From Streptomyces sp. NBC_00083 (GTDB lineage: Bacteria > Actinomycetota > Actinomycetes > Streptomycetales > Streptomycetaceae), in NCBI RefSeq assembly GCF_026343295.1, contig NZ_JAPELY010000002.1, positions 558,001 through 622,000 of the forward strand: a stretch of DNA of 64,000 nucleotides, given 5' to 3'. Below the pieces are notes generated by a model. The model ran no database searches. It was not told the origin of the DNA and saw only the letters and a list, made by a program, of their open reading frames with translations. Both the position numbers and the translations under genes were made by a program. This document shows, one piece after another, positions 16,236 through 23,782 of this stretch. Numbering within the stretch: position 1 is the stretch's first letter; each line of letters begins with the position of its first letter.

Positions 16236-18781
16236 TCCGCATCGCGCTGCGCACCCTGCGCTTCCACAAGGGCGGCTTCATCGCCTCGTTCATCGCGCTG
16301 TTCTTCGGCGCCGCCATCGTGATCGGCTGCGGCGGCCTCTTCGAGACCGGGCTGCGCAGCGCCGCACCGCCCGGCCGGCTCGGCGCCGCGCCGATCGTCG
16401 TCACCGGCGACCAGAGCCACCCCGGCACCCACGGCGAGACCGTCTTCACCGAACGCGTCCCCCTCGACGCCTCCCTCGCCACCACCATCAAGACCCTGCC
16501 CGGCGTGGCCGACGCCGTGCCGGACCTCTCCTTCGACGCCACGCTGGCGCACGACGGCGCCGCGGCCGGGCCCCTCAAGGTCACCGGCCACGGCTGGTCC
16601 TCCGCCAAACTCGGCCCCTACCGGCTCACCGCGGGCACCGCGCCCACCGGACCCGGCCAGGTCGTCCTCGACGCGAGGCTCGCCGCGAAGGCCGGCATCG
16701 GCGCCGGGCAGCGTGTCCAGCTCCTCGTCCACGGCGGCGCCAAGACGCTCACCGTCGCCGGGCTCGCCGACGGAACCGGTGAGAGCGACACCCTCTTCCT
16801 CTCCGACCCGCTCGCCGCCCAGGTCGCGGCGCGGCCGGGCAAGCTCGACACCATCGGCGTGCTCACCACGCCCGGAGCCGACCGCGGCCAGGTCGTCGCC
16901 GCGATCAAGAAGGCGGCCGAAGGTAGCCCGGTCTCCGTCCTGACCGGGGACAGGCGCGGCTGGGCCGAGAACCCCTCGATCATCACCGACGGCACCAAAC
17001 TGGTCACCCTGGCCTCGGTGTTCGGCGGGCTCTCCGCCATGGTCACCGTGTTCGTGGTGTCCAGCACCACCGGGCTCTCCATCCAGCAGCGGCAGCGCGA
17101 AATGGCCCTGCTGCGGGCGATCGGCACCACACCGGGACAGCTGCGCCGGCTGATCCTCGGCGAGACCCTGTTCATCGCCGTCATCGCCACCGGCCTCGCC
17201 TGCTACCCCGGCCCACGCGTCGGCAGATGGCTGCTCGCCGCGTTCGCCCGCGGCGACGTGGTGCCCGACGCCCTGGCCTACCGCGCCGGGTGGATCCCGA
17301 TGGTGACCGGCGTGGGCGCGGCCCTGCTCACCGCGCTCGGCGCGGCCTTCATCTCCGCCCGCGGCGCGGCCCGCACCCGGCCGACCGAGGCACTCGCCGA
17401 GGCCTCCCTGCAACGCAAGTGGGTCAGCGTCCCGCGGCTCGCCTTCGCGCTGCTCTTCCTCGGCGGCGGCACCGCGCTCGCCCTGGTCACCGCGAACATG
17501 TCGGGCCCCATGGCCGGCAGCACCGCGACCCCGGCCGCGATGCTGTGGACCGCCGGGTTCGGACTGCTCGGACCCGGGCTCGCCAAGGTGATCACGGCCG
17601 TACTCCGCTGGCCGCTGCGGGCCCTGACCGGACTCGCCGGACGCCTCGCCACGCTCAACGCCAAGGCGCGGATCGGGCGGATGGCCGGAGCGGTCATGCC
17701 CGTCATGCTCGCCACCGGCCTCGCCACCGCGCTCATCTACCTCCAGACCACCCAGTCGAGCGGCTCGCAGCAGGCGTTCAGCGACAACATGCGGGCCGAC
17801 CTCGCGGTCACCTCGGTCTCCGGCGGCCTCCCGCTGTCCATGGTGGACACCATCAGGAAGCAGCCCGGAGTGGCGGCCGCCTCCGCCCAGATCTCCAGCC
17901 TCGGATACCTGGAGCCCAAGACGCCGCCGTCGCAGTCCGAGATCGACGAGGGCGACTTCGAGCCCACCGAGATGCCGATGCAGGGCGTCACCGCCGAGGG
18001 CGTGGCCGGCACCACCGCCTTCCACGCCACGAGCGGCAGCCTCGACGAGCTGCACGGCGACACCGTCGCGCTCCCGGCCTCCGAGGCGGGCGGGTTCCAC
18101 CTCGGCGACCAGGTCCCGATGCGGTTCGGCGACGGTGCGGAGGCCTCCCTCAAGCTGGTGGCGACGGTGGACGCGCGCCGCGGCTACGAGACCGCGCTGC
18201 TCCCCGCGTCGCTGCTGGTCCAGCACACCGACGCCGGACTCGTCCCGCAGATCACGGTGACCGCGCAGCAGGGCACCGACCCCGCCCGGCTCGTCCAGAA
18301 CCTGTCGGCCCTCGCCCAGCAGCACCCGGGCCTGAGCGTGCTGCCCCGTGCCATGGTGAGCGCGGTGCACCAGAGCGAGGACGACACCCAGGCCTGGATG
18401 GCCTATCTGGTGCTCGGCGTGGTCGTCGCGTACGCCACGATCGCCCTGGTCAACACGCAGGTCCTGGCCACCACCGAGCGGCGCCGCGAGTTCATGCTGC
18501 AACGGCTCATCGGGGCCACCCGGCGGCAGGTGCTGCGCATGATGACGGTGGAGGCCATCCTCGTGGCGGTCGCGGGCCTGGTCCTCGGGTCGCTGGTCGC
18601 GGTGCTGACCCTGGTGCCGCTGAGCGAGAGCGTCCTCGGCTCGCCCGTCCCGGAGGGCTCACCGTGGATCTTCGCCACGGTGGTGGTCGCCGCCTTCGTC
18701 CTGACCCTGGTCACCACCCTGATCTCGGCCGCGCTCGTCCTGCGCAGCCGGCCCGGCGCGATGGTGGGCCTGCGCGAGTGA
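16232..18781 (+). CDS. FtsX/MacB-type ABC permease
   Basis: This 849-residue permease has an N-terminal helix, a large extracytoplasmic domain, a first FtsX domain (helices near VTLASVFGGLSAMVTVFVVS with the coupling motif QQRQREMALLRAIGTTPGQLR), a second extracytoplasmic domain, and a second FtsX domain (WMAYLVLGVVVAYATIALVN with RRREFMLQRLIGATRRQVLR). It forms the exporter with the ATPase encoded just upstream. With the regulator and operator at the operon head it makes an inducible resistance or export unit. A strong terminator follows. Confidence 0.92.
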   Translation: MIRIALRTLRFHKGGFIASFIALFFGAAIVIGCGGLFETGLRSAAPPGRLGAAPIVVTGDQSHPGTHGETVFTERVPLDASLATTIKTLPGVADAVPDLSFDATLAHDGAAAGPLKVTGHGWSSAKLGPYRLTAGTAPTGPGQVVLDARLAAKAGIGAGQRVQLLVHGGAKTLTVAGLADGTGESDTLFLSDPLAAQVAARPGKLDTIGVLTTPGADRGQVVAAIKKAAEGSPVSVLTGDRRGWAENPSIITDGTKLVTLASVFGGLSAMVTVFVVSSTTGLSIQQRQREMALLRAIGTTPGQLRRLILGETLFIAVIATGLACYPGPRVGRWLLAAFARGDVVPDALAYRAGWIPMVTGVGAALLTALGAAFISARGAARTRPTEALAEASLQRKWVSVPRLAFALLFLGGGTALALVTANMSGPMAGSTATPAAMLWTAGFGLLGPGLAKVITAVLRWPLRALTGLAGRLATLNAKARIGRMAGAVMPVMLATGLATALIYLQTTQSSGSQQAFSDNMRADLAVTSVSGGLPLSMVDTIRKQPGVAAASAQISSLGYLEPKTPPSQSEIDEGDFEPTEMPMQGVTAEGVAGTTAFHATSGSLDELHGDTVALPASEAGGFHLGDQVPMRFGDGAEASLKLVATVDARRGYETALLPASLLVQHTDAGLVPQITVTAQQGTDPARLVQNLSALAQQHPGLSVLPRAMVSAVHQSEDDTQAWMAYLVLGVVVAYATIALVNTQVLATTERRREFMLQRLIGATRRQVLRMMTVEAILVAVAGLVLGSLVAVLTLVPLSESVLGSPVPEGSPWIFATVVVAAFVLTLVTTLISAALVLRSRPGAMVGLRE

Positions 18782-18804
18782 CGCGGACCGCGTGAGGAAC
18801 GACG

Positions 18805-18838
18805 CATCCCCGGCCACGGAAGACCGTGGCCGGGGATG
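18805..18838. terminator. Bidirectional hairpin terminator between convergent genes
   Basis: CATCCCCGGCCACGG, an AAGA loop, and the exact reverse complement give a perfect 15-bp stem. It lies 24 bp after the permease stop on the plus strand and 31 bp beyond the regulator stop on the minus strand, so it can serve both. Confidence 0.85.
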
Positions 18839-18868
18839 GGCGTGCGCGGGGGAAGTGGCGCCCGTACG

Positions 18869-19897
18869 TCAGTAGGCGGCCTGCGCGACCTGTGCCTGCT
18901 GGGGGATGGCGTCCAGGGCGTGCCGCCACATCTCGGGGGGCGAGCCCTGCGCGGGCACCCGCTCCGCGGTGGAGCGGGCGGGCAGACCGTCGAGGAGGGC
19001 GAGGCCCAGCGGGGTGACCGTGTGCAGCACCGTGTTGCGGATGCGGCGGGTGGTGATGAGGCCGGTCTGGCGCAGCACCGTCGTGTGCTGGCTCGCGCCG
19101 GCCGCGGAGATGCCGAGCCGGTGGGCCAACTGGCTCGTGGTGCACGTGGCGCGCAGCACCCGCAGCGCGGCGGCCCGGGTCTGGCCGACCAGAGCGCCGA
19201 GCGACTGGGCGCTGTCGTCGGGCTCGTCCCACAGGTTGGCCGCCCGCTGCACGTCCGGCGGCGCGGCGAAGGCGAGCACCAGCTCGCCGCCCTCGCTGCG
19301 CTTGCCGGTGAGCTGCGCCGGGCGGTGGTTGAGGAACACGGACGGGGTCAGGACCAGGCCGCGGCGGTCGAGGAAGACGTCCTCGTCGGGGCCGCCGGGG
19401 ATCTCCAGGACCTGCGAGCGCCACTTGATCTTCGGGTGCAGCGTGGCGAGCAGCAGTCCCACGCCGCCGGCCATCACCACCCGTCCGCGGGCCTCGCACT
19501 CGACCTGGAGGTAGGCCTCCATGTGGTCCCAGTACGGTGCGATCGCGGCCTGCCAGACCTCGGAGAGACCGGCCGCCTCCCGGTACGCGGACAACTGGGC
19601 CACCAGGGCGTCCTGGCCGGCCGCGTCGGCGGTGTCACCGCCGGGGCCGCCCTCGCTCCCGTCGTGCTCGATCAGATCCAGGAGCGCCTCGGGGTCGTTG
19701 ACGAGGCTGACGCCACCCGATCGCAGCCGGGGCCACGACGGCAGCCGCTTGGCGACCTGCTTGCGCCAGCGCGCGTACGCCGGCGGGACGCCCTTGCCGA
19801 GCAGACCGTGGGCGAACGCCGTTTCGATGAGGGGACCGGCGCTCGTCTTCAGTCTCGTCTTGGCTATATCGGCAGCGGTGAAGTGAATTCTTTGCAT
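18869..19897 (-). CDS. Helix-turn-helix regulator (ArsR-like, with long N-terminal domain)
   Basis: The protein has 342 residues. The C-terminal third is a winged helix with CTTSQLAHRLGISAAGASQHT as the helix-turn-helix, followed by TVLRQTGLITTRR. The N-terminal 200 residues match the type found in Streptomyces ArsR-family proteins (RIHFTAADIAKTRLKTSAGP and the later WRSQVLEIPGGPDEDVFLDRRGLVLTPSVF). An in-frame TTG further upstream lacks a ribosome site, so the ATG at 19,895-19,897 with GGGGG before it is chosen. It follows the DrrA-like gene by 39 bp and may be read with it. It could be cluster-specific or a general regulator; the target is not evident. Confidence 0.8.
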   Translation of the reverse strand: MQRIHFTAADIAKTRLKTSAGPLIETAFAHGLLGKGVPPAYARWRKQVAKRLPSWPRLRSGGVSLVNDPEALLDLIEHDGSEGGPGGDTADAAGQDALVAQLSAYREAAGLSEVWQAAIAPYWDHMEAYLQVECEARGRVVMAGGVGLLLATLHPKIKWRSQVLEIPGGPDEDVFLDRRGLVLTPSVFLNHRPAQLTGKRSEGGELVLAFAAPPDVQRAANLWDEPDDSAQSLGALVGQTRAAALRVLRATCTTSQLAHRLGISAAGASQHTTVLRQTGLITTRRIRNTVLHTVTPLGLALLDGLPARSTAERVPAQGSPPEMWRHALDAIPQQAQVAQAAY

Positions 19898-19936
19898 AAC
19901 TGCCCCCGTAAATAAGCTCGTTTGCAAGGAAACCGT

Positions 19937-20875
19937 TCAGGCCGACTGGCCGGTGAGCGTCACGAAGACGTCGTCCAGGGTGGGCCTGCGCAGCGCGAAA
20001 TCGACCACCTCCACGCCCTCTTCGCGCAGTGCGGTGGCCGCGTTGGCGATGCCGGTCATTCCGTCGCCGAGCGCGATCGAGACCAGGCGCCGCTCCAGGT
20101 CGACGGAGGGTTCGTCCGCCGACGTCCGGCGCAGCGCGGTGACCGCCGCGGAGACCTCGTCCGGGCGCGCCACCTCCACTTCGAGGCGCTCGTCACCGAC
20201 CTTGCGCTTGAGCTCGTCCGGGGTGCCCTCGGCGATGACCCGGCCTGTGTCGACCACGGCGATCCGGTCGGCGAGGGCGTCCGCCTCGTCCAGGTACTGC
20301 GTGGTCAGCAGGACGGTGACGCCGTCCGCGACGAGTTCGCGGACCGCGTTCCACAGCGCCATCCGGCTGACCGGGTCGAGGCCCGTGGTGGGCTCGTCGA
20401 GGAAGAGCACCGACGGCGTGGTGACCAGGCAGACCGCCAGGTCGAGGCGCCGGCGCATGCCGCCCGAGTAGGTGTGGGCGGGGCGGTCCGCCGCTTCGGT
20501 GAGGTCGAACCGGGAGAGCAGCCGGGTGGCACGCTCGCGCGCCGCCCGCCCGCCCAGGTGCAGCAGCCGGCCGATGAGGACGAGGTTCTCCCGCCCGGTG
20601 AGGAGTTCGTCCACCGCCGCGTACTGGCCGGCGAGACCGATCCGCCGCCGCACCTCGTGCGGCTGGCGCACCACGTCGAACCCCGCCACCTCGGCGCGCC
20701 CGCCGTCGGGCTCGTTGAGGGTCGCCAGCATGCGCACCGTGGTGGTCTTGCCGGCCCCGTTGGGGCCGAGGAGACCGAACACCGTGCCGCTGGGGACTGC
20801 GAGGTCGACACCGCTGAGCGCTTCGTGCTGCTTGTACCGCTTGCGCAGCCCATCCGCCTGAATCGCCATGCTCAC
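19937..20875 (-). CDS. DrrA-type ABC transporter ATP-binding protein
   Basis: The protein has 312 residues with Walker A GLLGPNGAGKTTTVRML, signature TYSGGMRRRLDLAVCLV, Walker B VLFLDEPTTGLDPVSR, and the daunorubicin-resistance-type C-terminal region ending LRRPTLDDVFVTLTG. It should pair with the ABC-2 permease at 22,931-23,782, although a P450, a small membrane gene and MbtH lie between them. The GTG start at 20,873-20,875 has GGAGG 7 nt upstream. It is the second gene after mbtH (37 bp gap), so its expression is tied to the same SARP-type box. Confidence 0.92.
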   Translation of the reverse strand: MSMAIQADGLRKRYKQHEALSGVDLAVPSGTVFGLLGPNGAGKTTTVRMLATLNEPDGGRAEVAGFDVVRQPHEVRRRIGLAGQYAAVDELLTGRENLVLIGRLLHLGGRAARERATRLLSRFDLTEAADRPAHTYSGGMRRRLDLAVCLVTTPSVLFLDEPTTGLDPVSRMALWNAVRELVADGVTVLLTTQYLDEADALADRIAVVDTGRVIAEGTPDELKRKVGDERLEVEVARPDEVSAAVTALRRTSADEPSVDLERRLVSIALGDGMTGIANAATALREEGVEVVDFALRRPTLDDVFVTLTGQSA

Positions 20876-20912
20876 TGTTGTTCCTCCGGCCTGCGGGCGA
20901 ACCGACGGATAC

Positions 20913-21131
20913 TCAAGAAACCCGGGCTTCGGCGGCCTCGCGCAGACTGCGCGGCCGCATATCGGTCCAGTGCTCCTCGATGAAGGCGAGGGCGGCGTCG
21001 CGCGGGCCCTCGGCGAGCGCCACGGTCCAGCCGGCGGGCTGCTCGGCGAAGGCGGGCCAGAGGGAGTGCTGGCCTTCGTCGTTCACCAGTACGAGAAAGG
21101 TTCCGTCCTGGTCATCAAAAGGATTCGACAC
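20913..21131 (-). CDS. MbtH-like protein
   Basis: This 72-residue protein of the MbtH family binds and activates NRPS adenylation domains. All family landmarks are present: SNPFDDQDGTFLVLVNDEGQ, HSLWPAF, PAGW and WTDMRPRSL. The frame extends upstream to 21,191, but homology starts at the GTG at 21,129-21,131, which has CGGAG 8 nt before it. It probably serves one or more of the three intact A-domain candidates in this cluster. Confidence 0.94.
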   Translation of the reverse strand: MSNPFDDQDGTFLVLVNDEGQHSLWPAFAEQPAGWTVALAEGPRDAALAFIEEHWTDMRPRSLREAAEARVS

Positions 21132-21205
21132 GTCGCGAACTCCGGTATCCGAGTCGTATGGAGGCACGGGCCCCACGGCCCGTGCCTGCATGCTTCCGGC
21201 GTCCG

Positions 21206-21222
21206 CTGACGCGGAGCTGACA
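21206..21222 (-). promoter_or_regulatory. SARP-type direct repeat upstream of mbtH
   Basis: CTGACGCGGAGCTGACA has two CTGAC cores 11 bp apart, in the same orientation as the other six. It lies 75 bp upstream of the MbtH start, the same distance as the box of the Dap operon from its gene. Confidence 0.7.
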
Positions 21223-21236
21223 GCTCCGCGCGGGCG

Positions 21237-21470
21237 TCAGTCGACGCTGCGCAGCAGGGACTCGACGGACTTGACGCGGTCGTTGAGCTCGGCCAACTGG
21301 CCTTGCAGGACCTCCTGGTTGGCGACCGCCTCGTCGGCGAGCCTGCGGTATTCGGCCATGGCGACGGCGTCGGCGCGGTGGCGCTGGAGTCTGAAGTACG
21401 CGACCACACTCGCCGTTATCCCGCCGATGACGATCAAAACGATGGCAATGGCGATGACAGCGCCGGTCAT
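21237..21470 (-). CDS. Small single-pass membrane protein, paralogue of the 14,420 gene
   Basis: The protein has 77 residues. It has a membrane helix at residues 4-27 (AVIAIAIVLIVIGGITASVVAYF), then RLQRHRADAVAMAEYRRL and a coiled-coil tail ending LNDRVKSVESLLRSVD. The match to the protein at 14,420-14,653 runs over the whole length. Here it stands alone with no repressor or sensor gene beside it. The pair of lone paralogues (this and the regulator at 730) mirrors the two-gene head of the exporter operon. The function is unknown. Confidence 0.72.
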   Translation of the reverse strand: MTGAVIAIAIVLIVIGGITASVVAYFRLQRHRADAVAMAEYRRLADEAVANQEVLQGQLAELNDRVKSVESLLRSVD

Positions 21471-21594
21471 GTGGGCTTCCCCTTAGGTTCGTTGAGTCCT
21501 TCGTACCCGTGGCCTCAAGGATCGTATCCAGGTTCGCGGACAGGTCGGCTCCACGTCAGGCGGTTGTCAGCCGCCGCCCGGCCCCGCCGGGAAC

Positions 21595-21645
21595 GCCGAC
21601 AGCCCGCCCGGCCCCCCGCGAAGGGGGACGGGACGGGCTGCCGGC
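21595..21645 (-). terminator. Imperfect GC-rich hairpin after the P450 gene
   Basis: A stem pairs GCCGACAGCCCG with CGGGCTGCCGGC (one mismatch) and extends through C- and G-runs around a GCGA loop. It lies 19 bp beyond the P450 stop at 21,664, and would end the long NRPS-permease-P450 transcript. Confidence 0.6.
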
Positions 21646-21663
21646 GTGGGCCGTCGAGGGGGG

Positions 21664-22905
21664 TCAGACGGCCGGCTCGGGGGTGAGCTCGACGGGCAGG
21701 CCGCTGTAGCCGTACACGAAGTTCGAGTACAACCGCTGCGGCGGGCCCTGGAGTTGGATGTGTGCGACCCGTGTACGGAGCGCCTCGACCATGGCGTTCA
21801 CATGGACGCGGCCGAGGAAGGCGCCGAGGCAGAAGTGCGGGCCGTGGCCGAACGCGACGTGCTTGTTGGGCGTACGGGCGATGTCGAACGTGTCGGGATC
21901 GGGGAAGACGTCCTCGTCGAAGTTGGCCGAGCTGTTCCACAGCGTCACCACGTCACCGGCCTTGATCACCTGGTCGCGCACCGGGACATCCACCAGGGCG
22001 CGGCGGCCGAAGTGCATGGCCGGCGTGGTCCACCGCATCACCTCCTCGGTGGCGCTGTCCGCGCCCACCTCGCCCGCCTTCAGCCTGCGCCACTGCTCGG
22101 GGTGCTCGCTGAAGGCGATGAGGCCGCCGATGGACGACATGCGGCTCGACTCGTCGCCGCCGAGGATGAGGCTGTAGCAGTTGAAGACGATCTCGTCCTC
22201 GGAGAGCGGCTTGCCGTCCACGGTGGCCGTCGCGAGGGCCGAGATGACGTCCTCGCCGGGGTGCCTGCGCCGCTCGGCGGCGAGCTCGGAGAAGTAGAGC
22301 AGGATCTCGTTGCGGGCCATCACCTCGTCGAGCGCGCTGTCCTCGGAGCTGTGCCGCGACAGCGTCTGGGTGTTCCACTCCACGAGCCGCTCCCGGTCGC
22401 CGGCCGGGATGTCCATCAGGTCGCCGATCGTGTTGATCGGGATGTGGTCGGCGACATCGGTCACGAAGTCCAACGAGCCCAGCCGCAGGGCCTGTTCGAC
22501 CAGTTCGCGGGTGCGCCGGTGAATGCCCGCCACGACGGGTTCCAGGACCCGGGGCGAGAACGACTTGAGCATCAGATTGCGGATCTCGCGGTGCCGCGGG
22601 CCGTCGGTGACGGCCAGCATCTTGCGCGACGCCGAGTCCTCGCCCTGCAACAGCGTCACCAGGACGTTGCCCCGCTCGGAGGTGAAGTCCTTGTTGTTGC
22701 GGTAGATGTCCACCACGTCGGCGTACTTGGTGACGGCCCAGAAACCGGGCATGTTGCTGCCGCTCACCGGCTGCCAGTGGACCGGGCTCTCCTCGCGGTA
22801 ACGGCGCCACATCGCCTTCGGGTCGACGTCGAGGAACGTCTGCGGGTCGGTGAGGTCGACGGTGCTCGGATCCGGTACGGCGCGCTGCTCCTGAGCAGTG
22901 GTCAT
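21664..22905 (-). CDS. Cytochrome P450 tailoring enzyme
   Basis: This 413-residue bacterial P450 has the heme loop AFGHGPHFCLGAFLGR with its cysteine ligand, the ExxR motif in TEEVMRWTTPA, and an I-helix LILGGDESSRMSS in which the usual acid-alcohol pair is altered to E-S. It begins with a well-spaced GGAGACACC-ATG. It lies 25 bp behind the ABC permease in the NRPS transcript. Likely roles are beta-hydroxylation of an amino acid on the NRPS or oxidation of the acyl chain; sequence alone cannot decide. Electron partners are not encoded nearby. Confidence 0.92.
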   Translation of the reverse strand: MTTAQEQRAVPDPSTVDLTDPQTFLDVDPKAMWRRYREESPVHWQPVSGSNMPGFWAVTKYADVVDIYRNNKDFTSERGNVLVTLLQGEDSASRKMLAVTDGPRHREIRNLMLKSFSPRVLEPVVAGIHRRTRELVEQALRLGSLDFVTDVADHIPINTIGDLMDIPAGDRERLVEWNTQTLSRHSSEDSALDEVMARNEILLYFSELAAERRRHPGEDVISALATATVDGKPLSEDEIVFNCYSLILGGDESSRMSSIGGLIAFSEHPEQWRRLKAGEVGADSATEEVMRWTTPAMHFGRRALVDVPVRDQVIKAGDVVTLWNSSANFDEDVFPDPDTFDIARTPNKHVAFGHGPHFCLGAFLGRVHVNAMVEALRTRVAHIQLQGPPQRLYSNFVYGYSGLPVELTPEPAV

Positions 22906-22930
22906 GGTGTCTCCTTCCGGGATGGGGCGG

Positions 22931-23782
22931 TCAGGAACCGGCGGTGCGGTAGCGGCGCAGGCTCACGGTGAAACAGGCCGCGAACAGCACGCCGAGGGTG
23001 ACCACGATCACCACCCCGGGATGCTGGGCGGGGAAGCTGTCGCCGGTAGTGGCGGGGTTGCCCCACAGGTCGCGGCAGGACGCGATGACGGCGCTGATCG
23101 GGTTCCACTCGGCGAGCGGGCGGACCAGGGCGGGCATCGAGTCGGGGGAGAGGAAGGCGCTGGAGACGAACGGCAGCACGATGACGATGAACGGCGTCCA
23201 CACGTTGATCGTCTCGACGCTGCCCAGCGTCATCGCGAACAGCACGCCGAGCCACAGCATCACGTAGGTCAGGACCACGATCAGGCCGAACCCGGCCAGC
23301 ACGGAGAGGGCGTCGGTGTGCGGCCGCCAGCCGAGCGCGAGCCCCGCGCCGGTGACGACGACCAGACCGAGCAGCCCCACCAGGAGGTCGGCGAAGGTGT
23401 GGGCGAAGAGCACCGCGGAGCGGCTGATGGGCAGCGATCTGAACCGGTCGACCAGGCCGCCCTGGAGGTCCATCGCCACCGACACGGCGGTCGGTCCGAC
23501 GCAAGCGAGCGCCACCTGGACCGCGCCGCCGGCGAAGACGTACTCGCCGTAGTCGCCGCCCGCCGGCAGGGCGATGGCGTCCCGGAACAGATAGCCGACC
23601 ATGACCATCGAGACCAGGGGGCTCATCGCGACCCCGAGGACCCGGCCGGGCGCCCGGCGCAGGTGCAGCAGCCGCCGGCCGGTGATCGCGAACATCTCGG
23701 ACAGGGCCGAGCGCAGACCGCCCGGGGCGCTCGGCAGCTCCGCGCCGAGGCCCGTCGTGGCGGGGTTGGTGAGGGTGGTCAT
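22931..23782 (-). CDS. ABC-2 type permease (DrrB-like)
   Basis: This 283-residue permease has six predicted helices, with the ABC-2 signature region PLVSMVMVGYLFRDAIAL and the conserved loop DRFRSLPISRSAVLFAHTFA. It is the membrane partner expected for the DrrA-like ATPase at 19,937-20,875. The ATG at 23,780-23,782 overlaps the stop codon of the giant NRPS gene (ATGA), so export is coupled to synthesis. Confidence 0.9.
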   Translation of the reverse strand: MTTLTNPATTGLGAELPSAPGGLRSALSEMFAITGRRLLHLRRAPGRVLGVAMSPLVSMVMVGYLFRDAIALPAGGDYGEYVFAGGAVQVALACVGPTAVSVAMDLQGGLVDRFRSLPISRSAVLFAHTFADLLVGLLGLVVVTGAGLALGWRPHTDALSVLAGFGLIVVLTYVMLWLGVLFAMTLGSVETINVWTPFIVIVLPFVSSAFLSPDSMPALVRPLAEWNPISAVIASCRDLWGNPATTGDSFPAQHPGVVIVVTLGVLFAACFTVSLRRYRTAGS

